Shown piece by piece: positions 21,748 through 34,103 of a DNA stretch of 64,000 nucleotides (within the stretch, counting starts at the first letter, position 1; every line of letters starts with the position of its first letter). This DNA is from Psilocybe azurescens. Taxonomy: Eukaryota; Basidiomycota; Agaricomycetes; Agaricales; Agrocybaceae. Below the pieces are notes generated by a model that worked only from the letters and a program-made list of their open reading frames with translations, made no database searches and was not told the DNA's origin. Made by a program: the position numbers and the translations under genes. The stretch spans positions 1,550,001 through 1,614,000 of the forward strand of contig JAJIRX010000622.1 of assembly GCA_023853785.1 (NCBI GenBank). The letters run 5' to 3'.

Positions 21748-23236
21748 CTAAAACAGCAAGTTGTGAGAAACCCAATTATGATGTCTGGCAAAATAACCTA
21801 CTTGACCACTAATATCATTTTCTGTGAAGGTATCTGTGTGTATTGTGAATGGTTTGGGTCTTTGCGCAGGAGAACCAAATTCAACAGATCGGCTGAATTT
21901 GTTGAATTCAATGCCTGACGTAACGTCCGAAGGTGTATCCACTAGTTCTGAAGCAGAATGTGTGTTTTCGCGACCTCCAATTATTCGCATACGGCTATTG
22001 CATATCATTACCAATGTATTAGAGTAAAGCTTGGCCAAGATAGTAGCGGGGGCGGTATGATAATTGTTGTGTCGATATGCGAGGAAAAGAACGAGATCGA
22101 CCGTCGCGACGGTGGCTAGTCAATGAATGGACCTCAGCGTCATAGATCTCAAAAATTGTAATTTGGGTGACGGCTCACCAGTCAGCGTCCCTGTCTCAAT
22201 TGTAAGTCGGATAAGCTTATTGATGAGCGTACGCGTAGCCTTGAATCCAGTATCCCTTCGTGATAACTGTTATTAAGCAAAACAGTTGCAAGTTAGACGA
22301 GACTTCTGTTCAAGTTGAAGGCAGACACTTACGAAGTAGCTCATACAACCGGCAATAATAATGTCGCAAACAGCACTACCAGCAAGCCAGACCTACTTAC
22401 TCTATCAGGTCAAAGGTCACACTTAGTAGGTAGTACCAACTCACCGACGTGCTTGCAAATGCTTTAGTTTGCAGTCTTTGGAGATCAACAGTGGCCGCCT
22501 GCACACCTCCAACGATTGCAGCAACACCTTCTGTGAGCGCTATCTGTTCAGTATGACCTCAGTGTCGTCCGCCTCAGGGGCATAGAAATTGTTCCGTACT
22601 GCAGAAATAGTAATCCCTATCGCTTTTGAACCGGAGAGAATAGAAATTCGATAGGCGAAGAACATTTGTACCGTACAGCTCACTGAAATGTCCGATTAGA
22701 CTGATCAGAGTCTCTACACAAGGTTTATAGATGAAGAAAGCTCACCTATCCCGCTGAAAATAGGGACACACAACCACTCGAGCTGTATACTATGAAGAGC
22801 TTTGAGGTTTCCAAACCCTTTGCGTACCCGTTGAAAGCATCATGCGTAACGATTATGGTCTGTGCCATCTCCAGTAGGTACAGGCCATAAATAAGACATT
22901 TCATGTGAATTCTGTCTTTGGGGAAGGACATATAGTATATGTCTAAAGGCGTAGATAAGCATTTTAGTGAGAGGAGTTCAGGTTATCAGAATTAAATGAG
23001 CAACATACAAACCTGAACCGAAAGGGCACCATATAATCCCCAGTTGAACATGTAACCAAGCAGCTAAATGCAAGGATTGGTATGTGGTAGTGGCATTCAT
23101 ATGTATAACATCTGATAACATACCAATGGCCCGGCGCTGTAGGATCGGGAAAAGTTTAACACTACGCCTCATTACTTTCAAGAATGCGAGATCACCTCTT
23201 GTCGATGTCCGAAGGAATAGCAGAGCTTTCTGACAT
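21748..23236 (-). CDS. DUF6534 family membrane protein
   Basis: A basidiomycete-specific seven-helix membrane family of unknown function. The ATG at 23234-23236 gives MSESSAIPSDIDK. Later exons give LLGYMFNWGLYGALSVQ, YYMSFPKDRIHMKCLIYGLY, LLEMAQTIIVTHDAFNGY, LEWLCVPIFSGIVSCTVQMF, FAYRISILSGSKAIGITISA, STSVWLAGSAVCDIIIAGCM and SYFLSRRDTGFKATRTLINK. The C-terminal DUF6534 part reads LIRLTIETGTLT and ILAKLYSNTLVMICNSRMRI. The soluble tail ends VSHNLLF at 21748. One frame break at the C3T3 run near 22816-22821 needs an extra base to join HDAFNGY to the next conserved piece. The layout resembles a receptor but no ligand is known. The gene lies just outside the transposon. Confidence 0.8.
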
Positions 23237-25706
23237 AGTCAAATTTGTGCTGGTCGACCAATCGATACAGCTAGGATTTGCAGATAGTCGGAGCCTAGTA
23301 TCGAACGGGCTTCTGGAAAGTCGACTAGTGCATTCTGGACTGAAAAGGGTTTTATATATAAGCTCCATTACGCACTGCAAAGTTCGGTTCCCATCGTTTA
23401 ATTCGTCTTTTAAATAGCTCGGGTATGTAATGTTGATTGATCGGAATCACGACTTTCCTGAGGGTCAATGCAGCCTGGTAAGGATCCAGCATAGTGGAGA
23501 CAGTTGGTTTGTCAACGACGAACCAATGGAATGTCTTTTCAGAATCATGTTAGCTCCATGGGCAACTATGAGCACTCTCCGAAAAGACATTGTATTGGAA
23601 GGCTTTTGAAGGAGGCCAATTTTATACATTGTGGCCCTTTGAGTTAAGAATATTGAGCTTCCAATTGTCTGGGGAACTCGACAACAGCGATTGCCCTTGA
23701 GTCTCGGAATCCGCTCAACACCTCTCGGCGTTGCTGTTCCTACAATGCCTGGATTGTTCATTCTGCAAGCGTCCATGGGAGAATGTTACGTGTTATCCTG
23801 TTCCCCTTGGTAAATCAGGATCCTGAAAATGATGGGAGGTAGAGAAGGATGTATGCATAGTCACCAGGATGATGCAGGGTTTGACCAGATAAATTAAGCA
23901 GTTCTTCAAACCTTGAGCAGACTTTTCGGATCTCTCCGTTTCGGAATCTGCCGGTCATTAGCTGTGGGCGAGTCTTGGGCGAGTTGAGTCGACGAAGGAT
24001 AGTAACACGGAAATGTGGCGTTAAAATTAAAAGGGTACGAATATACCTATTACAATCACTTCCAATAATTCTCTTGGCCTACTTATTTGGTGGATGTTTT
24101 ACTCTCCAGAGAACATGGTATCATACCAACATTTTAAGTAACATCGGACCTGGGGTGCCTTGCCAGAGCGGGAAATATAAGGCAAGGTGTCAAAATTTTT
24201 AGATCCTTTTGCTTGGAAGAAACGAGTCGGTACCTTACCTTTGATAGAAAATCTACTTGGACCCTTTCAGGCCTTGACTGGATAGTTGTATAGTAAGCAC
24301 TCAAAACAACAAGAACGATGTGTGAAGTCCAACAGTCAGCTCACTTTCAGTGGTCCAGCTTTACTATCCGGAAGCGTTGCGATATGTTTTCTCAACATCA
24401 GTAGAGATAATAGAAGATCTTGTTTTATTATATCTCGCACAGTCCGCTAATCAACTCACCTACTTCCGATCCTAAGGTGTTTAATATCAGTGTAGAGTCT
24501 TACGCACGCCCGAACTCTAAAGATACAATTGCCATGTTAGCTCTTTATCTACCAGATAGGCAGCTCAGACACAAAATGTCAGATTCCTAATAGCTCTCAT
24601 GCTGTCAGTCTTAGTATACACCGGCATTTAATATGGCATGAATAAATCTAAGAACTGAACTTTCTGAAAAATGATTATGCGCATGTATTACCTGGGCTCT
24701 ACTCAAGGTCTACCAGGGGTCAACCGTTTGACCAATGTTACAGTCTATAAATAATTTATGATGTGCCACGTGCTAAATATACTCAATATAGTATTTAAAT
24801 TCGTATGAGGCTTAGTTTGATTTTCAGATTTGAAACGTTCATACACAACCAAGAACCCATATAGCCTCAAGCAACAAAACACACACCCAGAGTCAACACA
24901 AAGTCATGTATAGCGACGAAGTGCTTCACATATGTTTCTGTATGCTATTCTTGAGATTACGTATACACGCGCCTAGGGGCGGAACCAGACAATGAGACAT
25001 GTGTCACCAGATGACTTGACTTGTAAGTGGTGGACATCCTCGAAGGAAGAGTTTAAAGAGTCTAAAAGAAGAGACCAACAACTCCGATTTCTCATGGTGA
25101 GCAACTAATTTTTCATGGCATGATTCGATTTAAGGGATTTGGGGCCCACTCCATACGTCTCTCTTTGGAGGTGTCATGAATCTTTATAATACCATCAGGA
25201 CCTGTAAAGATATACATACAGCAGATTACACTAAGAGACCCCCGGTCTGGCCATACAGTAAGGCGTGCTTAAGTATGCTCCCAAGAGATTATATTTCTCC
25301 CAGATAATTATGAATCAAAGAAATCTTACCAGCTGCTCGTTCTGGTAAATATGTGAGCATGGTATCACTCACAAACCTCCCCTAATCGTTAAGACGACCA
25401 ACACTATTTCTTTTTCTCAGGATAGGTTTCATCAATCATTGATGATTGCTGAAGAGACCCTTGTACATTTACGTCTTGCGGACCTTTTCGCAGCAGGCAA
25501 CCCACCGGTAGGTCGTGGGTACGCTGAGGGTGTGACCGCACTTTAAACAGATAAGGCTCTGAATTTAGAACTGATGTCGCACACCGAGGATCTTTTTTAA
25601 GCTCATGAGTCCCTCATACGTTGCATCCCCTTCGTAATGACTTAGCTTTCCCCCTCATCACTATTAGTAGCATACATAGGCTCATCGCAATATAAAGAAG
25701 ATTAGC
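23237..25706. other. Gene-poor region of about 2.5 kb
   Basis: No gene is supported. An open stretch at 23465-23776 on - starts with ATG but matches no family I recognise. The right end, AT-rich up to 25706, must contain the promoter of the GMC oxidoreductase. No repeats stood out. Confidence 0.4.
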
Positions 25707-28247
25707 ATGCCTATCGTCCCGTTTGAACGATTTGTCTGTGCCTCATTTGACTATCTCATTCTTGGGGGAGGCACAGCGGGACTGGCACTTGCATCGAGGT
25801 ATGCTGCCAATAACGCACTTGCTACTGTATTAATCTGGCATAGGACAAAGGCTGAGCGAAGATGATAATCTGACAATCGGTGTTATCGAAGCAGGCGGTG
25901 TTCCTGCTGATATTCCCGAGATCAATGTCCCAGCGTTCATTGGCAGAACCATAGCAGATCCTACTTATGACTGGGCGTTCCTCTCCGTACCACAAGTACA
26001 TGCAAAAGGGCGCACAGTACTTCAGCCAAGGGGAAAGGGATTGGGTGGATCATCGATCGTAGGATAACATTACGCCTGTGGTGTTGCTGTGGTGTTCACG
26101 TTAACACGCTCGTTAGATCAACTTTATGGGGTTATTTCGCCCTTCCAAAATAGAATACGATGCCCTCGAAGGTCTCGGAAATAAAGGATGGAACTGGGAA
26201 AACCTCCTTGGATACATGAAGAAGGTAGTTTATTTGATCCTACAGCATTAATGTCCGCAAACTGACCACAGCGTCATAAACAGGGAGAGAACACATTTCC
26301 CGGTGGATTGTCATCCGAGGACGCGAAGAAATATGCTGCAAATCCTAAGTCTGCATATCATGGTGTCGATGGTGCTTCTTGTCTCTTACTATGTTGTGGT
26401 ATCGCTGCTTATGACCGTAATGTGCTCGAAGGTCCATTACAGAAATCATTGCCTCTGAGCGTTCCTCCTCAGCTTGGGCTCCTATTCGACAGTGCGGAGG
26501 AGCTTGGAGTGCCTAGAAATGGGGAAATGGTATATTTCCCCACTGATATTATTTTATTCTCTTTCTATAACCATTTTGTTTTGCTCACAGGGAGACGGCA
26601 CTAACATCGGATCAATGTCATGCTTCACTTCCATCGACCCGCGAAGCGCCAAGCGCTCGTCTGCATTCTCTGCCTATTTCCTTCCAATTGAAAGTCGTCC
26701 GAATTTACTAGTATTAACTAGTGCCCAAGTCACCAAGGTCGCCTTCCTAGTTGTTGTTGAAGGGGCTGCAGCATTGACAAGAACATTGACCACAGATTCT
26801 TTTTGAAATTGACCCTACAGGTGTGCATCGCGCTGTGGGTGCGCAGTTCATATACGAAGAACATCAAGCGAGTATCGCGGGAGTAAAGAAGGATGTAATA
26901 GCATCGGCTGGTCAGTTCTCTATCTTACCGACCAACGAGTACTTTTACAATTTCTCAACAATAGGTGCACTCCAGACGCCACATCTGCTTGAGCTTTCTG
27001 GTGTCGGAGACCAGTCCATCCTGAGGAAGTATGGTATTGAGCCGTTAATACATCTCCCAGGAGTCGGTGAAAATCTTCGTAAGTAAATTTACCATTTAGT
27101 TGTTGCATTCAAGACTAATTGTTCGCAGAGGAGCATCCATGCGTAGCGACGATCGTAGAAATTGACTCAAAGTACCAAACAATGGATGAGATAGCCGATC
27201 CTGGTAAGATGGAGATGCATCAGGAGTTATAGTAAGTCTATTCCCCTAGTGCCCCTTTTGGTTTGTCAACGATCCTTGCGATGCAGCAAGCAGCAAAAGG
27301 GTTATTTGCCTCCATACCGGCTGCAGGATTTATTTTTCTCTCAGCCAAGCATCTTGATACAGTAGGGGACGCTGTATCATTCCGACGTTTACCTGAGCTA
27401 GCAGAGCCGTCTCTTCAGCGCGGTTTGAATAAGCAATATAAGTTACAGAAAGAGTGGCTTACGGGAGAAGAGGTCGCACAGGCTGAGTACATCCCCCATA
27501 ATTTCCTCCTGGTCGGGTTCCGTACTGATCTATATCGCAGAATACTCTATTTCAACGGACATCAGAGCCAACCACCGCCCCTTCCGATACCAGGAAAGCG
27601 CTATGCTTCTTTCGTACATGTAGTGATGCACCCCTTGTCCCGAGGATCCGTGCACCTGTCATCTTCAGACCCATTGGTGCCCCCTGCGATAGATCCAAAC
27701 TTTCTCGCAGACCCGGCAGATTTAGAGTTCCTATCGAAAGCCGTCAATTTCTCCACTCGCTTGGTGAGTACTGGTCCGTTTGGTGAGATTGTGAAAGGGC
27801 GTGTCGTACCAGAGCAGGATATCCTGGACGACTCTAAGAAGTTGAAAGAATGGATCAAAGAGTCCGTTCGCTCGACTTTTCATCCGATCGGGACGGCAGC
27901 AATGCTACCGCAGGAGGGATGGGGGAGTTGTCGACAGTGAGCTGAGGGTTTACGGAACGGCCAATTTGCGGGTGGTGAGTGTTTACTTTCTGTAGAGCAG
28001 TCCAACCATACGCATATCTTTGAACAGGTGGACGTATCCGTTCTTCCCATGGTATGCTTGCCTTCTTAGTGTCGTGTTTTTGAGAAGTTTACCAATTCTC
28101 TCCTCTCTTTCTTAGCAGCTTTCTTGTCATATCCAATCCGCGGCTTATGCCATCGCGGAAAAGGTATAGCCAACATTATTCTTTATCGTTGTTGCTCTGA
28201 TTCCCTTTCAGGCTGCAGACATTCTCAAGAACGGAGGCAAAGTCTGA
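25707..28247 (+). CDS. GMC oxidoreductase (AA3 family, FAD-dependent)
   Basis: Flavoenzyme oxidising an alcohol or sugar. FDYLILGGGTAGLALASRLS at about residues 14-33 is the FAD dinucleotide fold; GKGLGGSSIINFMGLFRPSK is the first GMC signature; SAGALQTPHLLELSGVGD the second. The catalytic region has FHPIGTAAMLPQE and ends LSCHIQSAAYAIAEKAADIL and KNGGKV. The FAD motif starts almost at the N-terminus and no signal peptide precedes it, so it is probably intracellular, unlike secreted aryl-alcohol oxidases. About ten introns. One frame break near 27916-27925 (an extra G in a G-rich run) separates MLPQE from GVVDSELRVYG. A second awkward join lies at 27184-27303 (see findings). Substrate cannot be told. 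If the breaks are real it would be a pseudogene. Confidence 0.85.
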
Positions 28248-28759
28248 CTATTAGTTGTGACTTTTGGCTGAAAAAATAGAATAAAAGTAGCACTCACCAC
28301 CTACGTTGTTTGAGGTTAACATTGCAGATCGCCATCAAAAACATCCGACATATTCATTGCCTTAGACCTGCACTCAGCGGTTTGGATGCTGTTCAAACTT
28401 TATGCCATTGACTTTGTTGACTTTGTTATCTTGGAACCACTGACAGAAGTGGAGTATGTACCACAACACACGAGTGAGGTACACTTGCAACTTCAATTTA
28501 GCTAAGCCTTGTATGCTACACTCACAGAATCCAGTGGGAAAAGAAGGAGTGAAACGAAGGCAGTTCAAAGTCGAGAGAGATGTGAATTTGTCCGGTGACG
28601 GTAAGGTGAGAATGCGGAGTCAACTAGTCACATGTCGCCAATTATCATATGCAAATTCCACACCGTCTTCTGGATCCCCAAACTTAAATTGACTGGAGTG
28701 GCTGTTCCGTCTCTTGCCAATTCTCCCCACCCGCCAGCCACCCATCTTTCTTCACTGCC
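28248..28759. other. Intergenic between GMC and SCP2 genes
   Basis: Both neighbours run on +, so this holds the GMC 3' region and the SCP2 promoter. No coding potential or site was recognised. Confidence 0.4.
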
Positions 28760-29383
28760 ATGTCCGACGATATTAAAGCCCCAGGTTTCAAGGTGCGTCC
28801 ATACATGTAACACCTGCATCCAGAATCGCGTGTATTCACATATGCGGAACGGAACAGGCCTCAGAACTTATCTCAGGGCTCGAGTCTGCTTTCTCAAAGT
28901 ATACCGACGCTGAGAAACAATCGCAGATCAAGAAGGTGTGGGCGGGGCTCTGTTCTCTGGAATATAATGGGTTTCCTTATAATCCGCTTCTCTCAAGACC
29001 AACGGTATCTTTGAGCTCCAGGTGTCCAATGACGCCAAAGAGACAGTAACATGGACAATCGACATGAAGAAGACCGGAACTGTCTACAAGGGAAAGGCGC
29101 AGCCTAAAGCTGATGTCACTATTATTCTCTCCGACGAGACTCTTGTCGATCTCGCGGACGGCAAGGTATCGTGTTATTATCCGTAAAGGCCTCATGTCAA
29201 TTTCTGAAAGTGTTGTCTGCAGCTTAACGGCCAAAAGGCGTTCATGACCGGCAAGCTCAAGACAAAAGGCAATATGATGCTCGCCACCAAGCTCGATACC
29301 GTGCTGAAGGTACGGCTTGCGTATTTAAGTCAAACCTCCTTTATTCATGATATTGCGTACAGGGTGCCAAGGCGAAACTATAG
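28760..29383 (+). CDS. SCP2 sterol-carrier-domain protein, peroxisomal
   Basis: A small lipid-transfer protein of about 130 residues in five exons, made only of an SCP2 domain. It starts MSDDIKAPGFK and continues ASELISGLESAFSKYTDAEK, TNGIFELQVSNDAKETVTWT, IDMKKTGTVYKGKAQPKADV and TIILSDETLVDLADGKLNGQ. AFMTGKLKTKGNMMLATKLD is the classic SCP2 hydrophobic tunnel region, and the protein ends VLKGAKAKL. The C-terminal AKL is a PTS1 peroxisome-import signal. SCP2 proteins bind acyl-CoAs and sterols and assist peroxisomal beta-oxidation. All introns are GT-AG and no frame break is needed. Two acceptors are unusual in ending AAG rather than CAG or TAG. Confidence 0.93.
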
Positions 29384-29663
29384 ATGACGTCGCCGACCAT
29401 ACTTATTGACTTATATATCTCTTAATATACCTCATTCGAAAACGTTGCGCGGCGCAAAAAGCTAAGGATGTTGGCCGACAAGGGCAATGCCCATAACAAC
29501 GAACAGTGTATGTATTACGATAATGAGGGGAGTGCATTGAGAACACAAAGATTCAAAAAGAAAGATCCGAGTGACGACTAAGTGGTGTAGCATATTGAAA
29601 GAAAAAAGAAACCTAAATCATAACTAACGATCCACATCCACATCCACACTGAATCACAATCCC

Positions 29664-32600
29664 TCAGAAAACGGTACCGAAAAGACCACGATGCCGACGG
29701 GGAGCAGGCTGAGGGTCGGCGCGAAGAGTAGAAAGGCTGTTGAGCTGCTTCATCACTTCTTCAAGTTTGTCCTTTCGTTCCTGCAAGTCTAGATGCCGTC
29801 GCACAACGGGATTTTCACGAGCGAATTCCACAATTTCTTTGCGGTCGAGATCATACAGAACTCGGGAGTCGATTTCACGAGGGAACTGAGGTGTAAAATT
29901 TAAATACACGGTGTTGGTTGAGCTTTGAGTAAATGCTTACTTGATAGAAGAATTGATCTAGGAGTTCAATATTGATGAACATGGCTGATGTATACGCCAA
30001 CTTGTCGGCGACTACGTTCAAGAAAGCCTCGGGGCAAAACACCTCGCTTTGGGGACCGGCGCGACACCTCTTGGATTTCAGTGCCATGAGACGCAGCTTG
30101 AGGACGCCAATACGGTCGCTATACATCATGGCATATCGCGCTATAACAGATAGCAATGAGGATTCATCACAAAGAATTTTCGGAAAAGAAACTTACCATC
30201 CGAAAGTTGTGCAGGAGGGTAGCGATACGATTCGACAGGTTGTTCTTCAACTTCTCCCTGCTGCTCACCGTCTGACCTGTCGGCGAATTTCAGTGTCCTC
30301 TCCTTCTGCTTCTCCTCCATCGACTTGACATATCCTATCAGCCCGTTCAATCTCCTCCCGCCGCCCACCTTCTTCTTGATCTCCTGCAGCTTCTGTTCGC
30401 ACATCGATACTTCGTTCTCAAACAGCTGGACTGCCCTCTCCCTCCCAGCCTCCCATTCTCTAGGCTCAACTTCGACATCATATTTGAACGGCTTAATACA
30501 GTTCTCAACCTGGTCAGATGTGACGCCGATACGGTCGCGAAGAATCATGTGCGAAAACTCAGTGAGACGCTCAGCAGCACGGGGTGGAAGTTAAATGGCT
30601 CTCCCGCAGCTATTGAGTCGATAAGCGAGCGCAGGCCATCCGCTACCAGAAGTGTCGAGTCTCTGCCCACTCCGGATTTCGTCAGAAGAGAGGATGCGGC
30701 TTCCAGTTTGTGCCTCCAATATGGTTCAACATCCTCCGGCTTCAGCTTGGGATCTGATCCTAGTATGCCAAGTTCGGGGGCGCGCTTATCTAGCCAATAA
30801 AGCTGCTCGAGGACATCCATGACTTTATCCTCGAGCATGCCCTTTAGTTTGGCTCTAATGACTGGACGGCGGAATTGCTGTGTAAAGTCCTTGAATCGGA
30901 GTTTAAGTGAATCCATCGTCTCTGCAACGTATGACTCGGGAGAAATGCGTCTGTCGTTGTATTGCACTTTGAACTGATATGTAGCCTCTTCCAATTCTAG
31001 CTGGACAGCATTGGTGATTCCATGCAGCGAAGAAGCCATGGAGGATTCTAGGACTTCCATAAGTCGACGACGTAGAGTGTCGGTACCAACCATGAGGGAA
31101 CTTTGGCTTCCGAAGACTTCTTTGTTAGAACCAAAATAATCTTTCTCGCCGCGCTGAGCAACGAGACCTGTGTCGCTGTTGGATCGCTTGCCATGGGACT
31201 TGGCTACGACACCAACATACCCAAGGTGCAAGGGGTACCTATTTCCAGAGAGAATGCCAGCGCCCTGTTCTGCAGGAACAAGGTCCATCTTGGTAATAAC
31301 ACCAATTGTGCGAAGTCCAAGAGGGTCGACTTTCCGACTTGCCCTAAGAGCGGGAGAGTTAGCAAGATCGACATCGGCTGCACACACAGCGAGGATGATG
31401 TTGGGTTCGCGGATGTACTTTTCGCACAGGCCAGCAATCTTCTCCTTCAAGGTCTCAGGCTGATCGAGTGACGAGATTTGGACGTAGCCGGGAAGATCAA
31501 TGAGAGTGAGGTCGGGAACGTTAGGTGAATATATCCGGAGATCAATAGGATCATTTGACACGGCTTCTGAGGCGGGTACAGCAAGGTTGAGGTCCGTCAA
31601 AGTACGTTGAATGTCTGTAAAATCCCTGATCTTGCCGAGACCCAATCCAGGGAACTCTCCGTATTCAACAGGTAGTTTACCATCTTCGGCCGGAGTATGA
31701 ATAAGGGTGAGTTCTATGGGGCGACGAGTGACCATGTTGTTGCCTCTGAAAATACGTTTAGTTGTTTGCGCTCAGAAGGGACTAAAATACATACTTGGGC
31801 AAGAATTCGTGTCCTACAATGGCCTCCAATACTGAGCTTTTCCCAGAGCTCTGACTTCCGATTACAACAATACTTGGGAGCTTGAGAGCATCACTTTGGT
31901 CGATACTTAGAAGCATACTTCGGATTTCGATGAGTTTGCGCGTGAGATGCATAAGCCCATTCTGTCGTGCGTCGACTGCGAGGGCATCCGGCTTGTCTTT
32001 TGAGTCCGAAGGAGACGACATAGTGGCAGCAACAAGTGCGGCAATGGCTGCAGCATCATTGGGTGTGTTGTTTGAATTCTTGGGCCCTTTATCGTAGTTG
32101 GGGTCTTCTTCATTTTGCTGCTTGGCCGAGAAGAGGTCTTTTAGGAATTGAGGTGTTTCTACAGACGGCAGCTCTGGTAGCTTTAAATCCGCGAAGCGTG
32201 AAGTAACAGCGTTGATGCCGTCTGAAGCGGTTCCAAAGGCGTCACTGACAGTATCTTGGGCAGAAGTGATCCATGCATTGGTTTTGGTCCGCATTTCTGA
32301 AGTAGATGGGATGAGATCATCGAATTAGAATTTTTCAGATAAGCGATATATACCTTCAAATTTATAGTTAGCATAACCGAAACTCCCTGCACCAATGGTA
32401 GCTCCAGCAATAGGCACACGGAACGCGCGCGCAACAAATCTCGGGATGGAGGAATAAGATATGGCGCGAACGTGCATATGTCTCAACATAGCAGGCGAAG
32501 GAGTACTGGCATATCGTCGCCAAAGAGGGCCAGAAGCCAAGAAGGTCGTAAACTGACGACGAGCTGGACGAGCAGTTTCGAGTTGCCGTCTTGAATTCTG

Positions 32601-32669
32601 CAGACCATATGTTACAGCTTTTTGGGAGGATAGAACGGAGGCTACTCTTCGTTTTATGAGAGAAAGCAT
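29664..32669 (-). CDS. mgm1: Mitochondrial dynamin-like GTPase Mgm1/OPA1
   Basis: Inner-membrane dynamin that fuses mitochondria and shapes cristae. The ATG at 32667-32669 begins [17 protein letters not shown], a basic Ser-rich presequence. A short membrane segment near [20 protein letters not shown] follows, and then a linker. The GTPase domain has [20 protein letters not shown] (P-loop), [12 protein letters not shown] (switch I region), [13 protein letters not shown] (DxxG) and [18 protein letters not shown] (TKxD). The middle and effector parts include [20 protein letters not shown] and [20 protein letters not shown]. The C-terminus carries [20 protein letters not shown], ending [11 protein letters not shown]. 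Family length is usual, about 900 residues. One frame break at the G4 run 30581-30584 needs an extra base, turning PFNFHP into a smooth join with [17 protein letters not shown]. It converges with SCP2 and is divergent from the aldolase gene. Confidence 0.95.
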
Positions 32670-32939
32670 TTCGGGGAGGGCGTCCAACGCTCCCTTAATC
32701 TATGGGTTTGGGAGTTGGTTGGACGATAGCAGCACTTGCTAATCGTCGAATGTGGTGGAGACGAAGTCGGCAGCAGCGTCGGCGTTGTGATTGACGAAAT
32801 GTTTGCCGTGGAAGCGAAACAAACCAAAATAGACGGCAGAGCTGAAGATTAGATAAGATCTAGCTCTCTTCCCCGGACCTGTTTATAGGTTTATAAGTAC
32901 ATCGATTGGACTTATGCCTTTCATCTATCTATCTATCAG
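32670..32939. promoter_or_regulatory. Divergent promoter, mgm1 / DapA-family gene
   Basis: 270 bases separate the two start codons. The stretch ends in a short CTAT microsatellite at 32925-32937 just before the aldolase start. No named factor site was recognised. Confidence 0.4.
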
Positions 32940-34047
32940 ATGTTTAGGTCTGCTCCCCTCCTCCGGGATATTATGTCCCAGCCGTCCTCTTCTTTGACGA
33001 AAACGAAGATCTTGACGAACCCTCTATCAAAGCACATGTCTTGCGGCTTGCCCAGGTGTGCACTGTTGTCAGTTTGCGAGACCATATTTTCCTGATGATA
33101 CGGTTTTCTCCAGGGAGGTGTAACAGGGATTCTGGTACAAGGCTCCAATGGTGAAGCACAACATCTGTACGCTTGAACAGCGAACTACCACAAGCCAACG
33201 AATTCCTGAACATGTTCTCATCATCCTAGGTCCCATGATGAACGCAAGCACGCCATCTCGCTCACCCGAAAGACACTGGATGAAAATGGCTTTAACAACG
33301 TTCTTGTGATTGCCGGAACAGGAGCCCAGTCTACGCGCGAGACAAAGAAACTCTGTGCCGACGCTAAGGATGCAGGTGCTTCCCATGTCCTTGTCCTCAC
33401 CCCTTCAACTTGGCCCCCTCAAATGACTGTCGAAAATATACTACGGTTTCACCGTGCGGTCAGTTATCCCAACTGGTATCAAAATATTGCTTATTTAATT
33501 ATAACAGGTTGCAGACTCATCGCCTATCCCTACTATGATCTACAACTTTCCAGTTGTAACTGCCGGTATCGACCTCGACTCCGATGTCATTGCAGCTCTT
33601 GCTGAGCATCCGAACATCGTTGGAACCAAGTTGTCATGCGGGAACATAGGGAAGTTGCAACGCGTCACATCTCGCTTTTCATCCAGCGAGTTTGCTGTAT
33701 TCGCCGGACGAACCGACGCCTTCTTGCATGGCCTGAATGCTGGAAGCGCAGGGACAATCGCAGCATTGGTCAACATCTTGCCAAAGCTGCACGGATGTCT
33801 CTATAAGCTATTCCAGGACGGCAATATCAAGGAGGCCATGGACCTGCAAGGAAAGCTAGGCCACGGAGACTGGGCGATTTCGAAAATCGGCGGCATAGGA
33901 GGGGTGAAAGCCGTCGTCTCGAAACATTTTGGCTACGGAGAAACACGCGTCCGCGGGCCTCTCAAAACAGTCAATCCTGAAAGTCTGGTGAAAATCAAAT
34001 CATACCAGACGCTTGCTGATTTGATTGCCCTTGAAAAAGAGCTGTAA
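32940..34047 (+). CDS. DapA-family aldolase (DHDPS-like)
   Basis: A class I aldolase of the N-acetylneuraminate lyase/DHDPS superfamily, TIM barrel. Motifs: YYVPAVLFFDENEDLDEP at strand 1, GILVQGSNGEAQHLSHDERK (pyruvate-binding region), LVIAGTGAQSTRETKKLC, HVLVLTPSTWPPQM, PTMIYNFPVVTAGIDLDSDV (conserved Tyr) and EHPNIVGTKLSCGNIGKLQR (Schiff-base Lys in GTK). It ends LADLIALEKEL. Fungi make lysine by the aminoadipate route, so a dihydrodipicolinate role is unlikely; 4-hydroxy-2-oxoglutarate or a 2-keto-3-deoxy sugar acid is more plausible (inference). The ATG at 32940 reads MFRSAPP and joins PGYYVP only if the C4 run at 32955-32958 has one more base; otherwise the first exon is missing. It converges with the YhhN gene, only 56 bases away. 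Confidence 0.9.
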
Positions 34048-34103
34048 AGATAGCCAAATTGAGGACTAGAGACTGGTATTCCTTACTGTACGGCTGCTAT
34101 ATC

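Noticed and set aside
23465..23776. 103-codon open frame on - starting with ATG
   Set aside because: No family motif, no matching exons on either side, and it lies in a gene-poor AT-rich region.
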